Numbered from the stretch's first letter, positions 48,577 through 57,944 are shown. The stretch is 64,000 nucleotides of DNA from Rhodospirillales bacterium (GCA_009839325.1 VXPW01000021.1:1-64000), one strand, 5' to 3'. Notes: generated from the sequence alone by a model not told the origin. Numbers and translations are program-made.

Positions 48577-50847
48577 ATGCTATCGAGCAACCTTGAGAAG
48601 AGCCTTCACAACGCCATCGAGCTGGCGCGGGGACATCGGCACGAGTTCGTGACCCTCGAGCATCTCCTCCGTGCGCTGACCGAGGACGAGGACGCGGTTG
48701 AGGTGCTGCTCGCCTGCAACGTGGACCTGGCAAAGCTGCAGGGTGATCTGGACGAGTTTCTGGAGACGGCACTGACCTCGACAGTGCTGGACGGAGACTC
48801 CCAGCCGGAGTCGGTCCCGAGCCGCGGCGTCCGCCGGGTGCTGGGCCGGGCCGCGCAGCATGTGCGCGGGTCCGGGAAGACCGCCGTAACCGGCGCCAAC
48901 GTCCTCGTGGCGATTTTCTCCGAACGCGAAAGTCACGCCGTCTATTTCCTCAGTTTGCAGCAGATGCGGCGGGTGGATGCCGTGTCGTTCATCAGCCACG
49001 GGCTATCCAAGCAGGCCCGCGTGCAGACGGCCGCGCCGGGCGGCGAGGGAGGCGAGGCGCCGGCCGCCAACCAGTCACCGCTCGAGGCCTATTGCATCAA
49101 CCTCAACGAGAAGGCCAAGGCCGGCCGGATCGATCCCCTGATCGGTCGCCAGGTGGAGTTGGAGCGCACAATTCAGATCCTCTGCCGGCGGACCAAGAAC
49201 AACCCGCTGTTCGTCGGGGACCCGGGAGTCGGAAAGACCGCGATTACCGAGGGTTTCGCCCGCCGGATCGTCGCCGGGGAGGTGCCGGAAGTTCTTGCAG
49301 ACGCCGTGGTCTACTGTCTGGACATGGGCGTCCTGCTGGCCGGCACGCGCTACCGCGGCGATTTCGAGGAACGTCTGAAGGGAGTGGTGGCGGAACTCGG
49401 CAAGCACGAGAAGGCCATCCTGTTCATCGACGAGATCCACACGCTGATCGGCGCCGGCGCCACCAGCGGCGGCGCCATGGACGCCTCCAACCTGCTGAAA
49501 CCGGCACTGGCCAGCGGCGAGATCCGCTGCATCGGTTCGACTACGTACAAGGACTACCGTGGCTACTTCGAGACCGATCGGGCACTGGTGCGTCGCTTCC
49601 AGAAGATCGACGTGAACGAGCCCACCGTGGCCGACACCATCCGGATCCTCAATGGACTGAAGCCGTACTACGAGGAATATCACGGAATCCGCTATACCCG
49701 TTCGGCGTTGCAGGCGGCCGCGGAACTGGCAGGACGGCACATGTCTGACCGGAAGCTGCCGGACAAGGCCATCGACGTGATTGATGAAGCCGGAGCGGCG
49801 GAAATGCTGAAACCGGCGTCCCGCCGGAAGAAAGTGGTGGGAGTCGGCAGCATCGAGGCGGTGGTCGCCCGGATGGCCCGGATCCCGCCGAAGCAGGTCT
49901 CGCGCGATGACCGCACCGCCCTGGCCACGCTGGAGCGTGACCTGAACCTCGTGGTCTTCGGACAGGAAGAGGCGCTCGGGATGCTGGCCAGCGCGGTCAA
50001 GATGTCGCGCGCCGGCTTGCGGGAGCCGAACAAGCCGGTGGGCTGCTTCCTACTGTCCGGCCCCACCGGAGTTGGCAAGACCGAGGCCTCCCGCTGCCTG
50101 GCGGAGTTGATGGGAGTCGAGCTGATCCGGTTCGACATGTCGGAGTACATGGAGCGCCATACGGTCTCCCGCCTGATCGGTGCGCCGCCGGGCTACGTCG
50201 GCTTCGATCAGGGCGGCATGCTGACCGATGCGGTCGACCAGCATCCACATTCCGTCGTGCTGCTCGATGAGATCGAGAAGGCCCATCCGGACCTGTTCAG
50301 CCTGCTGCTGCAGGTCATGGACTACGGGCGCCTCACCGACCACAACGGCAAGGCGATCGATTTCCGGAACGTGACGCTGATCATGACCACGAACGCCGGG
50401 GCCAGCGAGCTTGCCAAGGCGGCCGTCGGGTTCGGTCGCGAGCGGCGGGAAGGCGACGACACGGAGGCGATCAACCGGTTGTTCACGCCTGAGTTCCGCA
50501 ATCGGCTGGACGCGGTGATTCCGTTCGCGGCGTTGTCCCGCGGGGTGATGGGCCAGATCGTCGACAAGTTCATCGCCCAGCTCGAGGTCCAGTTGCAGGA
50601 CCGCAACGTCTCCGTTGAACTTACCGAAGCGGCACGGGGCTGGTTCGCCGACAAGGGCTACGATCCAACGTTCGGTGCGAGGCCGCTGGCCAGGCTGATC
50701 CAGGAGCGGTTGAAGAAAGAGCTGTCGGAGGAGCTCCTGTTTGGACGGCTGGCGCGAGGCGGGCACGTGAAGGTCGACGTGCGCGACAACAAGGTCTCGT
50801 TCGCGTTCGTTGACGCGAACGGCAAGGAGCTGGTGGCAGCGTCCTGA
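48577..50847 (+). CDS. clpA: ATP-dependent Clp protease ATP-binding subunit ClpA
   Basis: ClpA is the double-ring AAA+ unfoldase of ClpAP. The N-domain occupies about residues 1-150. The first Walker A is GDPGVGKT at about 214-221 and the second GPTGVGKT at about 495-502, each with Walker B ([21 protein letters not shown]). The region before the C-terminus contains the ClpP-contacting loop. 756 residues, normal. ATG 48577 matches [14 protein letters not shown]. Confidence 0.96.
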   Translation: MLSSNLEKSLHNAIELARGHRHEFVTLEHLLRALTEDEDAVEVLLACNVDLAKLQGDLDEFLETALTSTVLDGDSQPESVPSRGVRRVLGRAAQHVRGSGKTAVTGANVLVAIFSERESHAVYFLSLQQMRRVDAVSFISHGLSKQARVQTAAPGGEGGEAPAANQSPLEAYCINLNEKAKAGRIDPLIGRQVELERTIQILCRRTKNNPLFVGDPGVGKTAITEGFARRIVAGEVPEVLADAVVYCLDMGVLLAGTRYRGDFEERLKGVVAELGKHEKAILFIDEIHTLIGAGATSGGAMDASNLLKPALASGEIRCIGSTTYKDYRGYFETDRALVRRFQKIDVNEPTVADTIRILNGLKPYYEEYHGIRYTRSALQAAAELAGRHMSDRKLPDKAIDVIDEAGAAEMLKPASRRKKVVGVGSIEAVVARMARIPPKQVSRDDRTALATLERDLNLVVFGQEEALGMLASAVKMSRAGLREPNKPVGCFLLSGPTGVGKTEASRCLAELMGVELIRFDMSEYMERHTVSRLIGAPPGYVGFDQGGMLTDAVDQHPHSVVLLDEIEKAHPDLFSLLLQVMDYGRLTDHNGKAIDFRNVTLIMTTNAGASELAKAAVGFGRERREGDDTEAINRLFTPEFRNRLDAVIPFAALSRGVMGQIVDKFIAQLEVQLQDRNVSVELTEAARGWFADKGYDPTFGARPLARLIQERLKKELSEELLFGRLARGGHVKVDVRDNKVSFAFVDANGKELVAAS

Positions 50848-50868
50848 ACCGGCTGCCGGCCTGCGCAT

Positions 50869-52002
50869 CTACGGCAGGTGCGCGCCGGTCCGTATTTTTG
50901 CTTCCAGGTACTCCCGATTGTGCGGCGTGGGCTCGAACCGGTGGCGCACGCGTTCCACGACCCGGATGCCGAACCGAGTCAGCGCGGCGATCTTTTCCGG
51001 GTTATTGGTCAGCAGTCGCACCCGCGTAACCCCCAGCTGGCGCAGGATTTCCGCCGCGACGCGGTAGTGGCGTTCATCGTCGTCGAAACCCAGCACCGAG
51101 TTCGCGGCGTACGTATCGTGTCCGTCATCCTGCAGCGTGTATGCCCGCAGCTTGTTGACCAGACCAATGCCGCGACCTTCCTGCGCAAGGTAGACCAAGA
51201 CGCCACTGCCGGCTTCCGCGATTGCCGAGAGGGCGCCCCGCAACTGATCGCCGCAGTCGCAGCGCAGCGAGCCGAGGAGATCCCCGGTGAAACACTGCGA
51301 GTGCAGTCGCACCAGAACCGGTGAGTCCGGGGTGGGCTCCCCCACAACGATCGCGATCTGCTCGGTGCCGCCTGAAACCGGACGAAAGGCGATGATGCGG
51401 GTGTCCTGCGCCGCCTCCAGCGGGACGTGGGCGCTACTGACCCGACGCAGATTGAAGTCGCCCTCGGCCCCATAGCGTTGCAGTTCCTGCACGTGCACGG
51501 CGAGCAGGTCGCGCTCGACTGCCCACGCCCGTGCCGCATCGGGCGGCAGCCCGAGCGGTTTGAGAACGGCCGCCGGGGTCAGGTTGGCGTGCTTGGCGAG
51601 TTGCACCGAGCCTACCGCGAGATCGTCCGCCTCGAGCGTGCGGTGGAGTTCGGGAGCCGGCACGCCTGATTCAGGATTCGCCAGCGCCTGGACCGTGATG
51701 GGGGCGATCTCCGGACTCAGCCGGAACACCACCACCTCCCGGTCCGTGTCGACGCCGAGCGCGCGCGCGCGCGGGCCGGTAATCACGATGCGCAGGGCGC
51801 CGCCCGGCACCCGCGTCATCGCCGCGAACTCGCCTTCTCCCAGGAACTCGGTGGACCGGGCTACTGCGCATGCGGAGGTACCCAGCAGGACAACGAGCTG
51901 GCCTCGCCGGAGGTCGCCGATTGCCCGGTCGACGGCGATGACCGAGCGCGGCACCGTGCCGGACAAGCGTTCCTGCGACCCCGTCGCGTCGGGTTGGGAC
52001 AT
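50869..52002 (-). CDS. ribA: GTP cyclohydrolase II
   Basis: RibA opens GTP in the first step of riboflavin synthesis. The zinc site is C237/C248/C250 (HSQCFTGDLLGSLRCDCG), followed by YLAQEGRGIGLVNKL and LLTNNPEKI. The protein has 377 residues: the C-terminal half is GTP cyclohydrolase II. The first 190 residues look like a decayed RibB-type domain without the acidic DHBP-synthase motif, as in other alphaproteobacteria. It converges on clpA with 21 nt between and diverges from the response regulator. Confidence 0.92.
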   Translation of the reverse strand: MSQPDATGSQERLSGTVPRSVIAVDRAIGDLRRGQLVVLLGTSACAVARSTEFLGEGEFAAMTRVPGGALRIVITGPRARALGVDTDREVVVFRLSPEIAPITVQALANPESGVPAPELHRTLEADDLAVGSVQLAKHANLTPAAVLKPLGLPPDAARAWAVERDLLAVHVQELQRYGAEGDFNLRRVSSAHVPLEAAQDTRIIAFRPVSGGTEQIAIVVGEPTPDSPVLVRLHSQCFTGDLLGSLRCDCGDQLRGALSAIAEAGSGVLVYLAQEGRGIGLVNKLRAYTLQDDGHDTYAANSVLGFDDDERHYRVAAEILRQLGVTRVRLLTNNPEKIAALTRFGIRVVERVRHRFEPTPHNREYLEAKIRTGAHLP

Positions 52003-52058
52003 GGCGAAATCCGGAAGCGGGACGCTTCCTGCAGAGTTGGATGAAGCGGAAATGCCGT

Positions 52059-52068
52059 CAGTATACTG
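52059..52068. promoter_or_regulatory. Palindromic -10-like element between ribA and the response regulator
   Basis: CAGTATACTG is a perfect 10-bp palindrome containing TATACT in both directions, in the 128-nt divergent region. On the plus strand TTGGAT (52037-52042) lies 19 nt upstream, a somewhat long spacer. No good -35 faces ribA. It could be a shared promoter element or an operator. Confidence 0.4.
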
Positions 52069-52130
52069 TTTCGACAGCCCAGCCTAGGCGATGGCGGTCG
52101 CGAGCGGCGCCGAGGGCAGGAGAGCCATTC

Positions 52131-52868
52131 GTGGACAGCACAGCGCGCAAGACCTGGGAAGCCGCACCCCAGGTGCTCATGGTGGAAGATGACGAGGCCC
52201 TGCGCGAATCGCTGTCGGAACACCTGTCGTACAGCGGCTTCAAAATGGTCGCTGTGGCCACCGGCGCGGAAGCGCTCGAACAGGTCCAGGCCCAGCGTTT
52301 CGACTTGATCCTGCTGGATGTGCGACTGCCCGATGCCGACGGCCGCGACCTGTGCCGCCGCATCCTGGAACTCGGCCGCACGCCGCCGATCATCATGCTC
52401 ACCGCCGCCGATTCCTCAGCGGATATCGTGCGCGGCTTTGATTCGGGCGCGTATGACTACGTCGTCAAACCGGTTTCTCCCCCAGCACTGGTGGCGCGCA
52501 TGCGGGCGCATCTACGCCAGCATGAACTGACCGACGACGCGGAGTTCGATCTCGGCACCTTCCGGTACCGTCCCGGTGCCAAGATGCTGGTCGATGTCGA
52601 CGGTCAGCAGGTCCGGCTGACGGAAAAAGAAAATGCGCTGCTCCGGTGTCTCCTGAGGGCACGTTCCGAACCGGTTTCGCGCAGCCGCATTCTGGAAGAG
52701 GTCTGGGGGTATCACCCGTCGGTGCGAAGCCACACGCTGGAGACGCACATATCCAGGCTGCGCAAGAAGCTCGAGCCGCGGCCGGACAGCCCGCGCATTC
52801 TCGCTACTGCGCCCGACGCGAAGGGGTATCTCCTGATTCGCAAGGGATCAGGGCCCGAAGCGGACTGA
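52131..52868 (+). CDS. OmpR/PhoB-family response regulator
   Basis: A two-domain transcription regulator of 245 residues. The receiver has the acidic pair D20/D21, phosphorylated D63 (LLDVRLPDADG), T91 and K113 (VVKPVS). The C-terminal winged helix spans about 150-240, with LTEKENALLRCLL and the recognition segment SHTLETHISRLRKKL. GTG 52131 follows AGGAG at 8 nt. No sensor kinase is adjacent, so the signal is unknown. The stop is only 5 nt from the opposing gene's end. Confidence 0.9.
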   Translation: MDSTARKTWEAAPQVLMVEDDEALRESLSEHLSYSGFKMVAVATGAEALEQVQAQRFDLILLDVRLPDADGRDLCRRILELGRTPPIIMLTAADSSADIVRGFDSGAYDYVVKPVSPPALVARMRAHLRQHELTDDAEFDLGTFRYRPGAKMLVDVDGQQVRLTEKENALLRCLLRARSEPVSRSRILEEVWGYHPSVRSHTLETHISRLRKKLEPRPDSPRILATAPDAKGYLLIRKGSGPEAD

Positions 52869-52873
52869 CCGCT

Positions 52874-54028
52874 TCAATCCTGTCGGCAGTCATCCTGGCG
52901 AAACGGCGAGAACTGGGCCCGAATCGCGTCGATCTCCAGCTGCACCGCCCGGGTTTCCTGCTGAAGCGCCTGGGCGACCGCGTCGCGAAATTGCGGATGG
53001 CGGATCCAGTGCGCGCTGTACGTGGGGACCGGGAGATAGCCACGCTGGATCTTGTGCGGTCCCTGGGCACCGGCCTCGACACTGTGCAGACCGTGCTCGA
53101 TGGCGTAATCGATGGCTTGGTAGTAACACAGCTCAAAATGCAGGAACGCCTGGTACTCGGAGCAGCCCCAGTAGCGCCCGAACAGGGTGTCCGGACCGGC
53201 AATGTGCAAGGCCCCGGCAATCGGCGTGTTCCCCGCCCGGGCGAGAATCAGGATCACCTGGTCGCCTAGCGCGGCGCCCAGCCGGGGAAAGAAGTCGGCT
53301 GTCAGGTAGGGATGGCCCCATTTGCGGTTGCCGGTGTCCTCGTAGAACCGGAACATCGTGTCCCAGTCGTCCGGGCCGATCTCGTCACCCTGCAGGCGAA
53401 CGATGTCGATCCCGCTGTCCGTGACCGCCCGCCGCTCGCGGCGGATCGATTTCCGCTTTCGCGCGCTGAGGTCAGCCAGGAACGCGTCAAACGATTCGTA
53501 GCTCCGGTTGACCCAGTGGAACTGCTCGCCGGTCCGGGCCAGAAAGCCGACTTGGCTGAGTTGCCGGCATTCGCTTTCCGTCGGAAAGGTGACGTGGAGC
53601 GACGACACGCCAGTCTGCTCGGCCACCGACACTAGGCCTTCGAGCAGGGCGTGCCGGGCGCCTTGGCTGGCATCGGGCCGCACGAGCAGCCTCGGTCCCG
53701 TGACCGGAGAGAACGGCACAGCCACTTGCAGCTTCGGGTAGTATCTGCCGCCGGCCTCCGTGAACGCATGGGCCCAGCCCTGGTCGAACACGTATTCGCC
53801 CTGCGAATGGCTCTTCGCGTACATGGGTGCGCAGCCCTCGATACCGCCCTCGGCGCCCTCGAGCACTACGTGGAAGGGCATCCAGCCGGTCTCCGCGGTG
53901 GCCGACCCGGATTCCTCCAACGCCCGCAGGAAACCATGCCGCACGAAGGGGTTGTCGGCGCCGGCACACGCATCCCAGGCGGCGGCGGGGACCTCCGAAA
54001 TTCGTTCGACGGTACGGGCCGTGAACAC
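52874..54028 (-). CDS. FemAB/GNAT-like acyltransferase family protein (peptidogalycan_biosynth family)
   Basis: The 384-residue protein matches the DUF482/peptidogalycan family, which has two GNAT-like folds. Recognisable pieces are ARKRKSIRRERRAV, FYEDTGNRKWGHPYLT, GRYWGCSEYQAFLHFELCYY and GAQGPHKIQRGYLPV. The reaction is unknown; relation to FemAB suggests aminoacyl or acyl transfer, but this is inference. GTG 54028 lies 3 nt after the RidA-like stop, so the two share a transcript. Confidence 0.8.
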   Translation of the reverse strand: MFTARTVERISEVPAAAWDACAGADNPFVRHGFLRALEESGSATAETGWMPFHVVLEGAEGGIEGCAPMYAKSHSQGEYVFDQGWAHAFTEAGGRYYPKLQVAVPFSPVTGPRLLVRPDASQGARHALLEGLVSVAEQTGVSSLHVTFPTESECRQLSQVGFLARTGEQFHWVNRSYESFDAFLADLSARKRKSIRRERRAVTDSGIDIVRLQGDEIGPDDWDTMFRFYEDTGNRKWGHPYLTADFFPRLGAALGDQVILILARAGNTPIAGALHIAGPDTLFGRYWGCSEYQAFLHFELCYYQAIDYAIEHGLHSVEAGAQGPHKIQRGYLPVPTYSAHWIRHPQFRDAVAQALQQETRAVQLEIDAIRAQFSPFRQDDCRQD

Positions 54029-54031
54029 CGA

Positions 54032-54496
54032 TCAGGCGATTTCGAAGACGGCGTCGATCTCTACGGTGACGTTGCGCGGAAGCGCGTTCGCTCCGACGGC
54101 GAACCGCGCGTGACGGCCCGCTTCGCCAAATACCGCGAGCATCACATCGGAGGCGCTGTTTGCCACCTCCGGCTGCCGGTCAAAGTCCTCCACACACTGA
54201 ACGAACACTCCCAGCTTCACGCACCGCCGCACCCGATCGAGATCTCCGTCGAGAGCGGCACGCAGGGCGGCGAGAATGTTGAGTGCGCACGTTCTCGCAG
54301 CTTCACGTGCCGAGTCCTCGTTGACGTCCCGCCCGACGGTCCCGGTGAATCGAATCTCCCCGTCGACGGCAGGTATTTGGCCGGCCACGTACGCCATTCC
54401 GGAAGCAAGGACGACCGGCACGTAGCTGCCGCCGGGCGCCGGAGCATTGGGCAGCGTGATTCCGAGTTCGCGAAGTCGGTCATCGATCGTTGGCAT
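54032..54496 (-). CDS. RidA/YjgF family protein
   Basis: A 154-residue member of the RidA superfamily, whose archetype hydrolyses reactive enamine/imine intermediates. Conserved parts are MAYVAGQIPA, the central NILAALRAALDG and the C-terminal ARFAVGANALPRNVTVEID, where the arginine aligns with the RidA catalytic Arg. It is longer than archetypal RidA (about 128), so it belongs to a subgroup whose activity is not established. First gene of a two-gene unit with the FemAB-like gene. Confidence 0.85.
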   Translation of the reverse strand: MPTIDDRLRELGITLPNAPAPGGSYVPVVLASGMAYVAGQIPAVDGEIRFTGTVGRDVNEDSAREAARTCALNILAALRAALDGDLDRVRRCVKLGVFVQCVEDFDRQPEVANSASDVMLAVFGEAGRHARFAVGANALPRNVTVEIDAVFEIA

Positions 54497-54936
54497 GGTG
54501 GGCTCCCGGCAGCGGTGAGAACGTGCAAAGGGCCCATTCTATCCACGCCGGCCGCGACATAGAGAACCACCATGCGAGCGATGGAACGCAGGTCCGGGGT
54601 GTATCGGCAGGTGTGGTTGGCGCCCGCCGCCCGCTCTGGCTGGCTACCGAAAGCCCGCAGGCGCTGGGTTCGCCAATTCTGCGCGGTCCGGCCGTCCGGA
54701 TGGCGGCCTGCCGGGTGTCCCGGACGAAGGTGGGGCCTGGCGACCGGGAGGGCGTGCCTGCTCCCGGGGCTGGCTCCGCGATTGAAGCGCTTCGAGACTG
54801 CGCTAAAACCTATGCCGCCGTTGCGGTAGGATGCTTAGCATACGTAACGGATATCACTAGGTTAGTTCGAGCGGTGCCTGAACCCATTTGCTGCCAGGGA
54901 CGCAATGCAACGCCGTGGCGGCGGGCGCGGACGCGC
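54497..54936. other. Divergent intergenic region RidA / EipB-like
   Basis: This 440-nt region has no protein-like frame. It contains two small palindromes, GAAGCGCTTC (54784-54793) and ATGCT-T-AGCAT (54831-54841), the latter followed by AT-rich sequence that includes TTAGCA-17-TAGGTT as a possible weak promoter for the downstream gene. Confidence 0.45.
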
Positions 54937-55749
54937 ATGCCAACCGTACGACGGCTGTTGATGCTGGCTGTGCCGGTGGCGGTATTCCTCGGAGTCGACG
55001 CTGGCGCTGCGGCAGCGGCGGCGCAGGTGGTGCCGCATCGCGCCGAGTATCGGATCACGCTGGACCAGGTTCGGACCGGGGCCATGGTGACCGCAATGAC
55101 GGGGAAGCTGGGGTTCGAGTGGCGCGACGTCTGCGACGGCTGGGCTGTCAACCAGCGATTTGGCATCCACTTCACCGATACGCACGGGCGGCAACACTGG
55201 TCGGACCGGCGATACCTGACGTGGGAAGCCAAGGACGGCAGCGCGTTTCGCTTCTCGATTCGCGCGGTGCGGGACGATGTCGTGATCGAGGAGGCGGAGG
55301 GGCAGGCGGTTCTGCACGGCGACGGTTCGGGCGGCGAGATCCTGTTCAAGCTGCCTTCGGCCTATCGGGCCGCACTGCCCGAAGGCACGATCTTTCCCTC
55401 CTCCCATTTCCTGCGCATCCTGGAGGACCTCAGGTCGCCCGGCGGCCCGCGAGCCGACGTCGTGTTTTCAGGATCGGAAGAGGACGGCCTTCAGCGCGTC
55501 AACACCTTCTTCGGATCGGAGATCGGCCCTGGCGCGGAGGCGCCGGGTTCCGGCTTGGCGGATCTGTTCGGCCGCCATGTCCGGATCGGCTACTTCCCCT
55601 ATTTCAACAGGGACTTGCATGCCGACTATGAGGTGATCCTGCAGGTGCGGGAAAACGGAGTCCTGGATCGGTTCGTGATCGACTACACCGATTTCAGCAT
55701 CAAGGGCGTGCTCAACCAGTGGGTGAAGATCCAGCCGGCGAGCTGCTGA
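54937..55749 (+). CDS. EipB/DUF1849-family periplasmic envelope protein
   Basis: A secreted beta-rich protein of 270 residues with a signal peptide at about 1-29 (LMLAVPVAVFLGVDAG then AAAAAA). The mature start VVPHRAEYRITLD, the WEAKDG segment and FVIDYTDFSIKGV fit DUF1849. EipB of Brucella, the founding member, is a periplasmic beta-spiral protein needed for envelope integrity and carries one disulfide. Here two cysteines, C66 and the C-terminal C270, are placed to form it. Assigned by pattern, not by alignment. Confidence 0.78.
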   Translation: MPTVRRLLMLAVPVAVFLGVDAGAAAAAAQVVPHRAEYRITLDQVRTGAMVTAMTGKLGFEWRDVCDGWAVNQRFGIHFTDTHGRQHWSDRRYLTWEAKDGSAFRFSIRAVRDDVVIEEAEGQAVLHGDGSGGEILFKLPSAYRAALPEGTIFPSSHFLRILEDLRSPGGPRADVVFSGSEEDGLQRVNTFFGSEIGPGAEAPGSGLADLFGRHVRIGYFPYFNRDLHADYEVILQVRENGVLDRFVIDYTDFSIKGVLNQWVKIQPASC

Positions 55750-55780
55750 CCGACGACCTGCCGCGGCCGGGCCGGCGCGT

Positions 55781-55960
55781 CTACTTGATCTTGGTTTCCT
55801 TGAACAGTACGTGCTTCTTCGCCACCGGATCGTACTTCTTCAGTTCAAGCTTTTCCTTGCGCGTGCCGGCTCTGGTGCGCTGGGTCTTGCGCGTCACGTA
55901 GAAGTAGCCCGTGTCCGCGGTGCTCATGAGGCGAATCTTGTCTGAAACCGTCTTGGCCAT
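55781..55960 (-). CDS. rpmG: 50S ribosomal protein L33
   Basis: A 59-residue protein reading [18 protein letters not shown]..., with [11 protein letters not shown] and [19 protein letters not shown], clear L33. It has no cysteines, so it is the zinc-free form. Together with rnr and topA on the same strand it recalls the alphaproteobacterial topA-rnr-...-rpmG order, here interrupted by two plus-strand genes. Too short to be picked up by a 60-codon cut-off. Confidence 0.95.
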   Translation of the reverse strand: MAKTVSDKIRLMSTADTGYFYVTRKTQRTRAGTRKEKLELKKYDPVAKKHVLFKETKIK

Positions 55961-56522
55961 GGCCTGTCCTTCGTGCCGGAGCGAGAGACCGCAGGGAAAC
56001 CGATTTTGCCTGCCGTGTCAATTGCGGACCAAGCGTCGGCAGCGGCAACGCTGGACGCGACCTGCGGCGCAGGCGCAACGCTGTGGAGCGCGCAAGGCTG
56101 GCCAGAGATCGCCAAGGATCGGCCTCCCGGCGGTGGAGGAGTCGCAGCCAGCGGCGGTCGGCGCGCCCCGCTGGGAACTCGTCATCGTGGGCCGGCGTCT
56201 TTGCGTTGTGCCGCCGCACGGCGTTCCCGTACCGTCGGTGCCGAACACCAGGGTTGAGGATGCCCCGGGGGCGGGACCGGGCGAATGTCCGCAGCTCGAT
56301 GTGGCCAGTCGTGTGAGGCGGACAGGCTTGGACCTGCAGGTCTGGAGACGGCGGAATTCCGCGGCAGTCGGTGGTCGACCTGCGGGAGCGGATCGATCCC
56401 ATCGACAAGCCAGACTTGCCGGCGCGCGGCCCGGCATCGCTGCGGAACGGTGGGCCCGGACATGGTTATGCTCAACGGCCGCTTTCCGCGGTGCACTCCG
56501 GTGACGGCAAGGAGATCCCGAC
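55961..56522. other. Region with no supported gene
   Basis: This 562-nt region separates rpmG (minus) from the SDR gene (plus). A plus-strand frame from 55959 opens with two CxxC pairs resembling a zinc ribbon, but it begins antisense to the rpmG start codon and degenerates into arginine-rich sequence, so I do not call it. No promoter is obvious; an AAGGAG precedes the SDR gene. Confidence 0.5.
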
Positions 56523-57266
56523 ATGACTTCAGCTTCGGCCACGAAGGTGGCGGTGGTGCTAGGCGTGGGTGCAGCAAGGGGAACCGGTGCAGCCGTGGCA
56601 CGCCGCATCGCCCGCGAAGGCGAGCATCGGGTCGTGATCGGCGGCCGCACCAGGGAGCGCCTGGATGCGCTCGTCCGGGAAGCCGAGCCGCACGGCGAGC
56701 TGCTGACGGCCGTGACGACCGACGTCACCGACCCCGCTTCCATTCGGGCCGCGTTCGACATCGCTGAAGCGCTGGGACCCGTCGATTTCGTCGTCTACAA
56801 CGCCGGCCCGAACCGCATGATTCCGTTTCTAGACCTCGACGTTGCGACCGTCGAGGAGTTCTGGCGGACCAGCTGTCTTGGTGGTTTCGTGACGTTGCAG
56901 GAGGGAATCCGACGCATGCTGCCACGACAGAGCGGCACCATCATCTGTACCGGCGCGACGGGCTCTTGGCGGGGCGGCGCCCGGTTCGGACATTTCGGTG
57001 CCGCGAAGTCGGGCCTGCGCATGTTCGTCCAGGCGGCCGCCCGTGAGTTCGGACCGCAGGGTCTGCACATTGCGCATGTCGTGATCGACGGCAGCATTGA
57101 CGGGGAACGAATTCGAACCCTCGCTCCCGATCGCGTGAAGGCCAAGGGAGAGGACGGTCTTCTCGCCATCGACGGGATCGCCGACATGTACTGGCACATC
57201 TACCGCCAGCCCCGGTCGACCTGGACGCTGGAAGTCGATCTCCGTCCGTTCAAAGAGCCCTTTTAG
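56523..57266 (+). CDS. Short-chain dehydrogenase/reductase family protein with atypical active site
   Basis: A 247-residue Rossmann-fold SDR. The cofactor motif is GVGAARGTG (14-22) and the NAG motif is at 93-95. The catalytic Ser is probably S148. The usual YxxxK is F158-G-A-A-K162: lysine is kept but tyrosine is phenylalanine. The C-terminus has HVVIDGSIDG. Such Tyr-less SDRs form a known atypical subgroup, and their reaction is uncertain. 39 nt before the NIPSNAP gene, so likely co-transcribed. Confidence 0.85.
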   Translation: MTSASATKVAVVLGVGAARGTGAAVARRIAREGEHRVVIGGRTRERLDALVREAEPHGELLTAVTTDVTDPASIRAAFDIAEALGPVDFVVYNAGPNRMIPFLDLDVATVEEFWRTSCLGGFVTLQEGIRRMLPRQSGTIICTGATGSWRGGARFGHFGAAKSGLRMFVQAAAREFGPQGLHIAHVVIDGSIDGERIRTLAPDRVKAKGEDGLLAIDGIADMYWHIYRQPRSTWTLEVDLRPFKEPF

Positions 57267-57305
57267 CCGCGGCCCTGTCCGCACCCCATCCTGGAGACCA
57301 CCCTG

Positions 57306-57944
57306 ATGATTCATGAACTCAGAATGTACACGTGCCGCCCGGGGACGGCCCCCAAGGTTATCGAGGCCAGCGGGACTGTTGGTCAGCGCATCCGAAACGG
57401 CGACACGTACGGGCGGCTGGAGGGGCACTTCGGCAGTGAGATCGGTGGCCTCAACCAGTACGTGCATCTGTGGAGCTATGCGGACGTCGGCGAACTGGTT
57501 CGCCTCCGTGGGGAATTGGGGCAGCTGGAGGCTTGGCGGACCGAGTTCGTGCCTCTGGTCGCACCGCACATCCTTACCCAGACGGTACGGGTGCTGCGCC
57601 CGGCGCGGGATCTCCGAACTCCTGACACGGACGGAAACATCTACGAGCTTCGGGTGTATCGGCTGAAGCCCGGGCGTGCTGCGTCCTGGGCAGAACGCAT
57701 GTTGGCGGCCTTTCCCGCCCGCGAGAAGTACTCGATGAATGTAGGCCTCTGGACGACGGTGTTTCCGGACCCCAACGAGGTCATTCATCTTTGGGCGTAC
57801 TCGAGCTTCGAGGAACGTGCCAAGGCGCGCGCCGGTTCCCAGGCTGATCCCGAGTGGAAGGCGTTCCTGGGGGAGGCAGTGCCGGAGATAGAGGACATGA
57901 CCTCCACCATCCTGCTCCCTTCAGCGTATTCGCCTCGGAAGTAG
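57306..57944 (+). CDS. NIPSNAP family protein (two repeats)
   Basis: A 212-residue protein made of two related halves. The first begins HELRMYTCRPG and contains LNQYVHLWSYAD; the second begins YELRVYRLKPG and contains NEVIHLWAYSS. Each is a dimeric alpha/beta-barrel-type NIPSNAP unit, so a single chain may mimic a dimer. NIPSNAP functions in bacteria are not established. It follows the atypical SDR. Confidence 0.88.
   Translation: MIHELRMYTCRPGTAPKVIEASGTVGQRIRNGDTYGRLEGHFGSEIGGLNQYVHLWSYADVGELVRLRGELGQLEAWRTEFVPLVAPHILTQTVRVLRPARDLRTPDTDGNIYELRVYRLKPGRAASWAERMLAAFPAREKYSMNVGLWTTVFPDPNEVIHLWAYSSFEERAKARAGSQADPEWKAFLGEAVPEIEDMTSTILLPSAYSPRK

Noticed and set aside
55959-56504. Plus-strand frame beginning [11 protein letters not shown] with two CxxC pairs, like a zinc ribbon
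   Set aside because: It begins antisense to the rpmG start codon, then becomes arginine-rich and featureless, and has no ribosome binding site. Most likely chance.
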